Below, in pieces: positions 34,653 to 48,742 of a stretch of 64,000 bases of DNA (the stretch's first letter is position 1; each line of letters starts with the position of its first letter). The position numbers and the translations under genes are program-made. This stretch comes from Artemisia argyi (taxonomy: Eukaryota > Streptophyta > Magnoliopsida > Asterales > Asteraceae), in assembly GCA_030686995.1 (NCBI GenBank), contig CM060695.1, positions 100,344,871 to 100,408,870 of the forward strand, in the 5' to 3' direction. The notes under the pieces are model-generated. The model was not told the DNA's origin, did no database searches, and was given only the letters and a program-made list of their open reading frames with translations.

Positions 34653-35211
34653 AATACCCTTACACTTGAGATTTGCTTGTCCTCAAGCAAATGCGCTTTT
34701 ATTCTAATCAAAATGCAAGCTAGGGGTCATTTAACACTAATATAAAAGTAATTGTAACAAATAATCGTTCTATTTCAACCAAAACAAGCACGAAAATTAT
34801 ACACTAGCACCTCACAAATAGTGTTTAGATACTCACATCTCTCGGGTGTAATAAAAGTATATATATCACAAATGAAAATGGAAAATACCTCTCACTACAT
34901 GTAATAGCACATAGATTACCATAGTCATGGGAAAGGATCAAACCTCCACCACTTGGCGTAAGCACCTAGGATAAACTATCAAAGAGGTCTTTTAAAGGTT
35001 TATAACGTGAGGTGTAGGGATATGAAAAACACGATTTTTATTGGATAAAGGCAATCTTTACTGGTGGCAAGTTAATCATCTTGGTCAATTACATGTACAA
35101 TGTGGCGTTGCTAAGCCAAGACTCGACTCGACTTAAGCTAATAAAAACTAAAAAACATAAAATAAACATAAAAGGAAACGGGATGGTAGTCCGTATGTTT
35201 TTTCTCTTTTT

Positions 35212-35313
<102 letters not shown>

Positions 35314-35318
35314 GATAG

Positions 35319-36743
35319 TGATGTGTGGGATTGCACCATCGCAAAAGGTTTTACCTCTCAAGGGATCTCAAGAGGCTTGCAATCCCCACCAGGCAGTGTA
35401 CCTGACCGATGTAGTATAGTGTAGTGGCAAGTACCGGGGGATTGATCGTTCTCTCGGGGAATAGTGTTGTTAGGATCAAAACTTAATTAAACTAGGTCTA
35501 GAGGTGAGGGATGATTCTTTTTGTATTTTTATGGTTTTATAAAAAGCAAGTAAAAATCTCAGGTATTGGAAGAGTGGGCAGAATTAGTTGCTAGTCAACT
35601 AACCCAATTAACTACAAATGCAATAAAAATAAAATGACACGAAAGTAAATATGAGAAAAACAATAATAAGAGAAACGTGTTTACTTAGGTTTCACTACTC
35701 CCTAGCTATCTTTCATTAAATGAATAGTTTGTTACAATTACGTGGATGATGGGTTATATTCCCTAATACCATTCGTGGGGCTGTGTACGATCTTCCCCAA
35801 CTCTATAAGCTTCTACCTCTTCCTATGTCGAGCCGACAACTAGCTCCTAACATGGCCTCTTTAGTAGTTACTCATGCATTAAATACAACCATTAAAATCA
35901 TAGTACACATCCGATTCATGTTTCTTAAGACGTTCAAGCTTGTTACCAATTGGAAGTCTGCCAGTTTTCTTAAGCCTAACATCGATATCATTCATCCATT
36001 ACAATTAATAACAAACAATCAACCTACAATTAATAGCTAGGTTTTATTACATCTAAGCAACACAAACAAACCTAGCCTAGCATGTTAAAGTAAAGACAAG
36101 AATAAGATAGAATCAAACAACACATAGACATATTGAATGATTATTGGAAGATTTATCTTTATTGAAACATAAATGAAAGAAGGGTGAAAAACCTTGTAAA
36201 ATTCGACCTAAGGTTTATCCCAAAGTTCCTCCAAAAGTTCTCTCCTAATGAATGAAAATTAGAAAACTATATATAGAGAATACACGTCTGACGGCATCAC
36301 GTTATAATCCTGATGCCGTCAACTAGCCGCCAATACTCTTCTCGGATTCCTTAGATCCAGATCTGATGCCGTCATGTGTAATTCTTGTCTTGGCCTTCAC
36401 GTGTAAATTTGCTCTTAACGGCCTTGCTGTCCCAAAGCATGACGCCGTCACTTTTTAACTCCCAAAAATATTCTGGCGCGTCTTGTGTAACTTTTTATCT
36501 AACTCTTTGCCAATACGTAACGCCGTCACAGCAAAGCGTGACGCCGTCAGGTACTATTTCCAGCTTGATTTTGGAGACTTTGCCATTTTCTTCACTTTTC
36601 GCTCCAAAAACGTCCAAAATGCTTCCTTTTTTAGATTTCTTCTCCGAAGTACGTAAATGACAAAAGAAACAATTTGAGGCAATATTTGATCAAATAATCA
36701 TGACTTAGGGCTTAAATGACCCCCTAAAATTTTCGTCTCATCA
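35319..36743 (-). repeat. 5' LTR of element 2
   Basis: 1,425 bp, ends as for the 3' LTR. It carries the palindrome block at about 36285-36550. The sequence inside of it (minus strand) is TATCCCATATATA instead of a PBS, confirming the internal deletion. Confidence 0.9.
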
Positions 36744-37034
36744 GATTGTCGGTATTTAAAGGACCTCCGGCAGAACAGTGTCGATTTTGGAAATTCCTAT
36801 AAAATCAACCGTATGTCACATTTTAACGTAAGACTAACCTTTTTGCTATTTCTCTCGAGTCGGACATCTTTAGTAAATGAATCTTTGAAAAATGGTGTCT
36901 TTGTCTTTTCAAAATATCAATCTTAATTAATTTTTGAAATGGGGAGGATAATTCTTTTCAAAACAAAATCAAGCAAGTATACATTGTTTTATCTAACATA
37001 CAAAATACTTACGAATATCTTTGTGTGTGCTATG

Positions 37035-38478
37035 TGATACGTGGGAATCGCACCAGGCTTTACCTCTCGAGGGATCTCGAGAAACTTACAACCCCCACCA
37101 GGCAGTGTACCTGATCGTTGTAGTATAGTATAGTGACAAGTACCGGGGGATTGATCGTTCAACTCAGGAATAGTGTTGCTAGGATTAGAAAGCCTAAGAA
37201 CTAGGTCTAGAGGTGAGGGATGATTCTTTTTGTATTTTTATATTTTATAAAAGCAATAAAAATCTCAGGTTTTGGAAGAGTGGGCAGAATTAGTTGCTAG
37301 CCAACTAACCCAAATAAACTAAGATGCAATCAAAATAAAATAACAAAAATGAAAATAAAGCTAATTACTAATTTGGTGTGAACAATAATAGGGAGAGTTG
37401 TGTTTACTTAGGTTTCATTACTCCCTGGATATCTTTTACAGGTTGATAATTTGTTACAATTGCATGGATGACGGGTCGTATTCCTTAATACTAGTCTTAG
37501 GGCCCTGTACAATATTCCCTAACTCTATAGGATCCTACTTCGCTCCTATGTCGAGCCGTTAGAAGCTCCTAACATGGGATCATTAGAATTCTCCTACGCG
37601 TTAAATACAACCAAAAATCATAGTACACCTCTGATCACGTTTCTTAAGACGTTCAAGCATGTTACCAATGGAAGTCTGCCAGTTTTCTTAAGCCTAACAT
37701 CAAATACAATCATCCGTAACAACTATAAACAAACAATCAACCCATAATTAACATCTAGGTTTCACTACATCTAACCATACACAAAAGAGATCTAGCCAAG
37801 CATGTTAATTAGAAGACAAGTGTAAGATATATTCAAACAACACATAGACATATTGATTGATTTGAAAGAGTACTTATCTCAATTGAACATGAAAGGTTTC
37901 AAAGGGTAAAAACCCTTGAAAAAGCTGTGAAATTCGGACTAGGGTTTCTCTCCAAAGTTACACCCTAAAAGTTCCTCTCTAATGAATGAAAATTGCAAAA
38001 CTATATATTGATTTTACAGGGTGACGGCGTCAAGAAGGAAATTCTGACGCCGTCAACTCGCCGCCCATAATGAAATCGGATTGCCTAGATCCACTTTTGA
38101 CGCCGTCATGTGTAATTCTACTCTGGGCCGTCACTAACATTTGGACCATGACGGCCTATGGTGACGCCGTCATCTCCTTAGTACAAAACTCTCTGGATCG
38201 TCACGGACTTTATCCACTTCCACCTCTTGTATTGCTCTTGACGCCGTCACTTGAAAACTCTTGGCGCCGTCAGGTACTCTTCCCAGCAAGGAAAATTAAG
38301 ACTTTGCTGTTTTCTTCACTTTTATGCTCCAAAAACGTCCAAAATGCTTCCTTTTCCAGAATTCACTCCAGAAGTACCTAAAATGATAAAAGGAACGATT
38401 TAGGGCAATATTTGATCAAATAAATTCGAATCCGGGCTAAAATGACCCCCTAAAAATGGTTCATTTTTCGCCTCATCA
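37035..38478 (-). repeat. 3' LTR of element 3 (1,444 bp)
   Basis: It starts TGATACGTGGG and ends CGCCTCATCA on the plus strand. I count five exact TGACGSCGTCA palindromes in 38020-38260, plus near matches. A TATA-like ATATATAG on the minus strand lies near 38000, downstream of the palindromes in element orientation, so the palindromes are in U3. Confidence 0.92.
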
Positions 38479-41064
<2,586 letters not shown>

Positions 41065-41637
41065 TTACGTGACCTCATCGTTGGTTTCATTCTCTAGGTC
41101 ATCTCCAATATTAGTTTTGTATTCTGGATCTAGTTGCAAGCATTCTTTGTAGAAACCAAGTATTCTATTCATAACATATTCTACTCCTCTACGTCTATCC
41201 TCATCATTCCTATAGTAAACCGCTTTCTTGTGTTCCTTTTCTATGTTTGATAGGAGGCGGTATTGTTCAATCTTATAGGGCATTTGGTAAGCAATATCAT
41301 CATTCTCTTCCTTGAATCTAACTATCCCTAGGGTCGGGTCATAACTCATCTTAGAGGCCTCAACAAATGGTTTTCCGAACACTACTTGACATAGGCAATC
41401 ATCTATTACCGGACGAGTATCCTCCACTATCACAAAGTCGGTAACATAAGTGAAGTTTCCTACAAATACATGCAATCCTTCCACTCTTCCAACAAAATTA
41501 CTTATCAAATTCTCGCTGGGCATCATCCTATGACCAAGTTGCTTCTTCATTGCCCAATTATAATAAGTCCTTGTCAAGATGTTTATAGGAGACCTAGGAT
41601 CGATATAAGCTTTCCACACATGCATATGCCCAATGTT
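41065..41637 (-). pseudogene. Retropepsin-like domain of element 3, catalytic site absent
   Basis: The frame is the same as the gag part before it, separated by one TGA (41638-41640). It begins NIGHMHVWKAYIDPRSPINILTRTYYNWAM. In an active retropepsin the segment after the first strand is D-S/T-G; here it is D-P-R. Later strands HVFVGNFTYVTDFVIVED and the motif QVVFGKPF fit the second half of the fold. The C-terminal 80 residues are charged. Element 1 has a homologous domain with a different, also non-catalytic, triplet. Possible roles are a structural domain of the gag precursor or simple decay. Confidence 0.6.
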
Positions 41638-42871
41638 TCATGGTATGTTGATGTTAGAGGGATCACCTACTTTAATAAGGGGTGAACCAAGGATATATGG
41701 TGTCTCGGGATCATCGAATAAATCCTTGTGATATTCCCGTTCTTCCTTGGTGGGCAACTTATCAAAGTACTCTTCTACGTTTTCTACTTCCTCTAACTTT
41801 TCTCCCTTATTAACCTCAACTTCCTTAATTTCATCTCTAGTCTCGGTTTCTATTCCAACTTCATCCTTGTCACTCTCTTCTATGTCCTTATCTTTTGCTT
41901 TAATATTGACAACATTGACAAAGTGGACATGTTTGGATGACGAGGGGTCCTTAATTTGGATTCCGCTATTAGTGTCCCTAGTGTCCTTTCTAGGTGTAGT
42001 TAGCGCTTGGTTGTTGAGGGCCTTCACCAAGTTGTCAATCTTATTGGTCATCTCCATTTGTTGTTGATTGAATTCGGTTTCAAACTTAGCTATGCGAGCT
42101 TCTTGAGATGCCATAAACTTGGACATCAACCCTTCAAGATTGTTGGTACTACCATAGTTGTTGGAAGGATTGTTATTGAAAGTACGGTTAGAGGGTGGAC
42201 CATTTGGTTGGTAACGATTAGGTGGATTGGAAGAATTGTTTTGGTTTTGTTTCCACCTAAGGTTCAGGTGATTTTTCCAAGAAGGGTTGTAGGAATCACC
42301 ATAAGGGTTTGGCTCGGGTTTCAAAGTGTACCACTTGTCTCCCGCTTCGTCGGTACGCGAGGATGCGTAGTCCGCAAAAGCTTGTCCGGGGAGTTCCACG
42401 CAATCACGAGTGTCATGGGGACCACTACATAATTCGCCTGAAGAAGTGATTTTGTTCACTTGGCTTGAAGGCTTAGGAGCTTCGTAAGATTTCATGAGAA
42501 ACTTGACTTGGTCCTCAAGTTCCATGATCCAACGGTCGGGAGTGCTAGAATTGTTCGAAGGCAAAGATATTGTCTTGACCGTTTTGTTCAAATCACGGGG
42601 ATCATTCCAACTTTCATTGTCATAGAGAGCAAGATCTTCTATGAGTTCCCATGATTCTTCCGCACTTAGATCACGTAGCTTGCCACCGTCCAATTGGTCA
42701 ATGGTTCTCCTTGTGGAGAGATTGATATGGTTATAGAAGATTTAGACTTGGAGCCAAAGATCTATGCCATGATGAGGGACTTTTTGGAGTAAGTCCTTGA
42801 AACAAGTCCATGCTTCATATAGAGTTTCACCTTGACATTGTTGGAACATCAAGATATCATTTCTAAGCTTG
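41638..42871 (-). pseudogene. Gag of element 3, C-terminal part
   Basis: From the solo LTR junction the frame reads TKLRNDILMFQQCQGETLYEAW, PHHGIDLWLQV, a TAA where Gln CAA is expected, then IFYNHINLSTRRTIDQ, DGGKLRDLSAEESWELIEDL. This is the retrotransposon gag domain of Ty3/Athila type. It continues into a Pro/Asn-rich linker (42100-42330), a coiled-coil stretch (MASQEARIAKFETEFNQQQMEM) and an acidic tail. A Cys-poor version of a zinc knuckle (LCSGPHDTRDC) is visible. The N-terminal part lies beyond the solo LTR, at 46679-47116. Confidence 0.75.
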
Positions 42872-42876
42872 GTAGT

Positions 42877-44190
42877 TAATGAGTGCTCAAACACTCATCA
42901 TTTTTATCGTATCTGGACTGCCAAAACATCCAAAAACACCCAAAAATGCATCAAAATACACAAGTTATCCCAAAAGTGTGTTTTATATGTTTTAGATGCA
43001 AAATGTTTAAAAACAAATGAAAAACGAACAAAGTTTGCACAATTGGCAGTTTCAGTCCCTCAAGTTTCAAAATTTGGCAAAACTAGTCCCTGGAAGTTTA
43101 AAATGAAAGAAAAATCAACCCAAGGCAAAGAAAAGTCAAAATTTATCAAAATAAGTCCTTGGGTGAAAAAGTTTGAGAAAATTACACTTTTACCCCTCAA
43201 AATCCAAAATTGACATAAATGGTCCCTGGAATTTCAGAAAATGGCAGAATTGGTCCCTGGTGGGGTAATTTTGAAAGAAAAAATCATTTTTATCCTTGGA
43301 AAGTCAAAATGTGTTAAAAATGGTCCTTGGGTAAAATATTGTGGAAATTACATGTTTGGTCCCCGAAGTTTGGTAACTTGTCACATTTGCCCCCCCGGGA
43401 ATTTTAAAAGTGAAAAATAAAATTCAAAAACCCTTGTATCATTGAAGTATGGCAAGAATAACCCTTGGGATTATAATTTGGAGAATGGCAGTTTTGGCCC
43501 CTCATGATTCGGCAAATTACAAAAATGGCCCTTGGGATTATTAGTTAAAACAAACGGACCCTTACTACTTTACCCAAAACCAAAACTGATGCAACATGAA
43601 CCCCCCACAGCCCACCAAGCCCATCACCACCTTAGCCCATCCAAAATCCTTACCCGGTCAAAATAATACCTCCTACTTCTTTGACTTCGGTCAAACCCTT
43701 CCACCTCAGCCATCCACATCACCCTCACCCCTGCAAACGCCATCATCAACCCCTACCTTTCATCTCTGATAACACTCAACCTCCCCCCCCCCTTGGTACT
43801 CCAAACAAACACTACCTTCCAAGAAAACCCCTCTGGCATCAATAATTTGAGGAAACGGCCAAAGTCCATTTAGGCGCCAAAAGATTTAAACGGCTGAGAT
43901 TGCAGCCCCTTCATCCAATGGCTCAAGTCATCTGTCGGATTTCCCTAATAGGGTTCCAAAACCCTAATTGTGCCATATAAATGGAAAGAGAAGCAGCAGA
44001 ACTGAGGAGTAGTTTTTAAGTGTAATTTTCAGTTTATTTTTATTTTGTACTTTGTAATTTTCAATCAAACTCAAAGTTGTATTCTATTTCCTCTTCAATA
44101 ATATAAGTCTTCAGTTTGTTAATCTCTTTTTAGTTTTAATTTTCAGTATTATTCAGAAAATACAAGATAAAAAGAAAATAAAAATAAATA

Positions 44191-44246
<56 letters not shown>

Positions 44247-46673
44247 GAAAATGAAGATATTGCAAGGAGCAGGTTAAATTAAGGATGGACCTGGTTTAGG
44301 ATTCCATGGGGAATGATAGGATTGGTCATTTGTCACTTGGTTCTATGGGATTGAGCAGGATTTGCACAATGTGAGCTAGTTCTAATTTTCTTTCTTATCT
44401 GATGATTTATAGTCAATAAGCTGTTTGTTGTTGTGTTGTTAAGTTCATTTCAAGTTTATTATTGATTATTTATAATTAAATTAGTTGGTAGTTAATTATA
44501 TCTCTTGTGTTAACTTTTTGGTTTAACTGTCATTGAAGTGAAAACTGGCATAATGGGATTTAGCATGTTTAGGTCTTGATTCTGTGTTATCATAAGCTCA
44601 GTAAAACATAAATAGTTAACTAGAATAATAGCTTAGCTCCTTAGTGCTTGTTCATTTCAAAAACTCATCAAAACTGTCATTAGTGGGATGTTTGGATTAG
44701 CATGTTTCAATGTGTTGTTGTTATTGTTTTGTTGTTATGTTGGTTTGAGCATGTTACCTCAGACTAGTGTAGTTTATTTGAGTCACAAAACTCAGGTTTT
44801 AAACCACCAAAGTCAAAGTCACAATCAAAATCCCATGACAGTTAACTGTCATGGTTTCTAGTTCCAAATCCAATCCAACTTTTAGAAAAGTGCTTAATTT
44901 AGCTTAGCTAAATCTTACTGTAGCTTATTACATCCATCTCAGTGAGTTTTGATCATTAAAAACTCACAAAAGTCAAATAACTAGGTTTCCTTAAAAAGTC
45001 AAAAAACTGTCTCAGAGATTTTTGATCTAACTTTGGAGGTCTGTAACTTGTTTGGTATAAGGTTTTAGAGTCTGAGCTTTTACAAGCTTAATCTCTACCA
45101 CTTTGTTGATTTTTGAGATTTTTTTTCAGATTTTATGGATTTTGTTTAGTAGGGCCCACCAGGCCTCAAAGTGAGTTGCAGGGCAAGATACTTGCCCTGT
45201 CTCAGCAGTTCACCCTCACACCACCACCTTTTGTGGTGGTTTGTGGCCACTACAGTGGTCCAAGACCCTTGATTTTGGTTCCCATCAACCCCCCTCCTGG
45301 TAGGCTTGGACTTTTGACCATTGCTTTGACCCTTAGACCTGTGGGACCCACCTAATTTGGCCCCTAAACCTTGTCCCAAAACTGCATCAGTAACCAATAA
45401 GCAAAGTGCTTATTTGAGCTTTTTGGCTTATTCAGGCCAATCATTTGATCAAAAGCTGCTTAATCTTGTTCATTGGACTCAGAGAAACCAACATCAATCA
45501 TTGTGGACCCCACACCTCACCATTTGAGCTAAAAATACTCCACAGTCAACAAAAGTCAACTGTGGGTGTAATAAGCACTTCAAGTGCTTATTCCTTGGGT
45601 TAAACTAAAAGTGTCTTTGTTAAAAGTAGTTGTTTTTAGTTTATAATTAGTTTAGAAAAAGAAAAAAATCCAAAAAACCCATTTTAAAAATAGTGATAGC
45701 TTCTATTTAATAGGATTTATCAATTTATTTTTCTTTTTAATTTATTTCTAAGTAATATATCAATTTTATATTTTTAGAAATTCTATTTTAGGTTAAAATA
45801 ATTTTATAAATTTTTCCAGATTTTTATTTTGTCTTTTAGTGGTTTTTCTAATTAATTTTAGTTTAATTTAGTTTTAATTAATATTAATCAATTAAATAGC
45901 ATAATTAGATTTTATATAGTATAACCTAGTTTTTATAATTTTTCTAGCTTTTATTTTAGTTAAAACATTTTTATAAATTTTTCTAGAATTTTTACTGTTC
46001 ATTTTCTATTTTTTATAATATAATTAGTTTAATTAGTAATTAATAAGTAATTAGAATAATAATTAGTTAATTAGCTTAAAAATACATAAAATTAACTTTT
46101 TATAATTTTTTAGGATTCCTGTAATGGTTAATTAGATTTATAAAATTTTTCTTAATTTTCTAAGTCTTTTTAGTATTTTTAATAATTCTAATTAGTTTAA
46201 TTAGTATTAAATAGATAATTAGTAATTAATTAATAATAAATAATTAAATAGTGTAAAAATAATTTTTATTTTTCTTAAAATTTTCTTTAATTATTAGGAT
46301 TGTAAAAATATCAATTTTACACTTTTAACCCTTCCCGTCCTTCAGTTGTACTTTTTGTTTTGTGCGTCTGTATACGTTTTTTAATTAAAACGTACGTTTT
46401 TAAGTGTTAGCTCAAATCTTCGTAATCTAAATTCTCGTAATCACTCACGTAGCTTTCCTAAGCTATATTTGTTAATAATTTCCAAATAATTCTGATCATA
46501 ACCCTTTTCTGTGAATAATTACCCGATCACGAATACGCTAAAGTTACAATTCACATTTCAACGGGACTTAACGACCTGGTGATACCTTATATTACCCGGA
46601 GCATTGACCTAGGCTATTTGACTTTGTTGACCATTATTTGGTCAATATAAGTTAGGTGGTTCGGGCTCAATCA
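42877..46673 (+). mobile_element. Solo LTR (3.8 kb) of the TA...CA family, nested in gag
   Basis: A 3,797-bp insertion has the perfect target duplication GTAGT (42872-42876 and 46674-46678). It begins TAATGAGTGC and ends GGGCTCAATCA. The 5' end matches the minus strand of 6189-9415. The first kilobase contains many loose copies of a 'GGTCCCTGG...AAAATGGCA' phrase. A TATA box is at 43976, and an (AT)n tract is at about 44194-44244. The remaining 2.6 kb is AT-rich and non-coding. No PBS, coding region or second LTR is seen. Confidence 0.75.
43976..43982 (+). promoter_or_regulatory. TATA box of the 3.8-kb solo LTR
   Basis: TATAAAT in the context GTGCCATATAAATGG is preceded by AACCCTAAT. The second copy of the family has the same layout on the minus strand near 8430, which supports a conserved promoter about 1.0-1.1 kb from the LTR start. 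Confidence 0.6.
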
Positions 46674-46678
46674 GTAGT

Positions 46679-47116
46679 TCTCCCCGGTGGGAAAAATTGA
46701 GCAGGGAAACGAGTGGTAAGATCATCCCATGAGGTGATGGATCCCGCGGGTAGACGTTCAAGCCATTGACTAGCTTGATCACGTAGAGAGAATTGGAATA
46801 GGCGTAATCGGGTCGACTCTCTAGTTGTAACATCAAGGTCTATAGAATCTACGATTTTAAGGAAATACTTGAGATGTTGATTAGGATCTTTGGAACGAAG
46901 TCCATGAAATGCACATCCGCTTTGCACCAACCGGATGGTGTCGGATCGCAAGGGGGACACATTGGCTCCTTGAGTGAGCTCAATAGTGTTTCGATAGCCT
47001 TGGTGGCTAGGACGGGAATACTCTCCTAAGGTTCGGGGCCTAAGAGGTTGGTTTGCTAGTGGTGGGTTTTGTGGGTGGTTTTGTTGTGGTGGGTCAGGGT
47101 TCAAAGATGTTACCAC
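46679..47116 (-). pseudogene. Gag of element 3, N-terminal part
   Basis: The frame reads a Pro/Gln-rich N-terminus (PQQNHPQNPPLANQP) and then the gag domain (SGCAFHGLRSKDPNQHLKYFLKIVDSI, LFQFSLRDQASQWLERLPAGSITSWDDLTTRF). It runs into the solo LTR after FFPPGRT. An ATG near 47123 (MEGGNIFEP) is in another frame and stops at once, so the start is broken. The rest of gag continues at 42871 downward. Confidence 0.8.
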
Positions 47117-47269
47117 CTTCCATGATATCGGATGGTAAAGATTACGAACAAAGACACGAAGAAATGAGATAGACTAAAGAAAACCTTGAAATAAAAATAA
47201 AATCTTGCTAGAAAGGACTCTAGCAAGTAGACCTAATAAAAAGAAATCCTAACCTAGACAATAACTATT

Positions 47270-47287
47270 CCCCGGGCTGCGGCGCCA
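47270..47287 (-). other. Primer binding site of element 3
   Basis: The minus strand reads TGGCGCCGCAGCCCGGGG, starting seven bases inside the 5' LTR end. It is identical to the site of element 1. Confidence 0.85.
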
Positions 47288-47293
47288 AAAACT

Positions 47294-48737
47294 TGATATG
47301 TGGGAATCGCACCAGGCTTTATCTCTCGAGGGATCTCGAGAAGCTTACAACCCCCACCAGGCAGTGTACCTGATCGTTGTAGTATAGTATAGTGACAAGT
47401 ACCGAGGGATTGATCGTTCAACTCAGGAATAGTGTCGCTAGGATTAGAAAGCCTAAGAACTAGGTCTAGAGGTGAGGGATGATTCTTTTTGTATTTTTAT
47501 ATTTTATAAAAGCAATAAAAATCTCGGGTTTTGGAAGAGTGGGCGGAATTAGTTGCTAGCCAACTAACCCAAATAAACTAAGATGCAATCAAAATAAAAT
47601 AACAAAAATGAAAATAAAGCTAATTACTAATTTGGTGTGAACAATAATAGGGAGAGTTGTGTTTACTTAGGTTTCATTACTCCCCAGATATCGTTTACAG
47701 GTTGATAATTTGTTACAATTGCATGGATGATGGGTCGTATTCCTTAATACTAGTCGTAGGGCCGTGTACAATATTCCCTAACTCTATAGGATCCTACTTC
47801 ACTCCTATATCGAGCCGTTAGAAGCTCCTAACATGGGATCATTAGAATTCTCCTACGCATTAAATACAACCAAAAATCATAGTACACCTCTGATCATGTT
47901 TCTTAAGACGTTCAAGCATGTTACCATTGGAAGTCTGCCAGTTTTCTTAAGCCTGACATCGAATACAATCATCCGTAACAACTATAAACAAACAATCAAC
48001 CCATAATTAACATCTAGGTTTCGCTACATCTGAGCATACACAAAAGAGATCTAGCCAAGCATGTTAATTAGAAGACAAGTGTAAGATATATTCAAACAAC
48101 ACATAGACATATTGATTGAATTGAAAGAGTACTTATCTCAATTGAGCATGAAAGGTTTCAAAGGGTAAAAACCCTTGAAAAAGCTGTGAAATTCGGACTA
48201 TGGTTTCTCTCCAAAGTTACACCCTAAAAGTTCCTCTGTAATGAATGAAAATTGCAAAACTATATATAGATTTTACAGGGTGACGGCGTCAAGAAGGAAA
48301 TTCTGAAGCCGTCAACTCGCCGCCCATAATGAAATCAGATTGCCTAGATCCACTTTTGACGCCGTCATGTGTAATTCTACTTTGGGCCGTCACTAACATT
48401 TGGACCATGACGGCCTATGGTGACGCCGTCATCTCCTTAGTACAAAACTCTTTGGATCGTCACGGACTTTATCCACTTCCACCTCTTGTATTGCTCTTGA
48501 CGCCGTCACTTGAAAACTCTTTACGCCGTCAGGTACTGTTCCCAGCAAGAAAAATTAAGACTTTGCCGTTTTCTTCACTTTTATGCTCCAAAAACGTCTA
48601 AAATGCTTCCTTTTCCAGAATTTACTCCAAAAATGCCTAAAATGACAAAAGGAACGATTTAGAGCAATATTTGATCAAATAAATTCGAATCCGGGCTAAA
48701 ATGACCCCCTAAAAACGGTTCATTTTTCGCCTCATCA
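47294..48737 (-). repeat. 5' LTR of element 3 (1,444 bp)
   Basis: It is the same length as 37035-38478 and about 3 % different. I count four exact TGACGSCGTCA palindromes at 48279-48510; one that is intact in the partner is mutated to TGAAGCCGTCA. Confidence 0.92.
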
Positions 48738-48742
48738 CTATG

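Noticed and set aside
45113..45397. Pro/Gly-rich ORFs on both strands within the 3.8-kb solo LTR
   Set aside because: There is no similarity to a known protein, and they are not shared with the other copy of the family.
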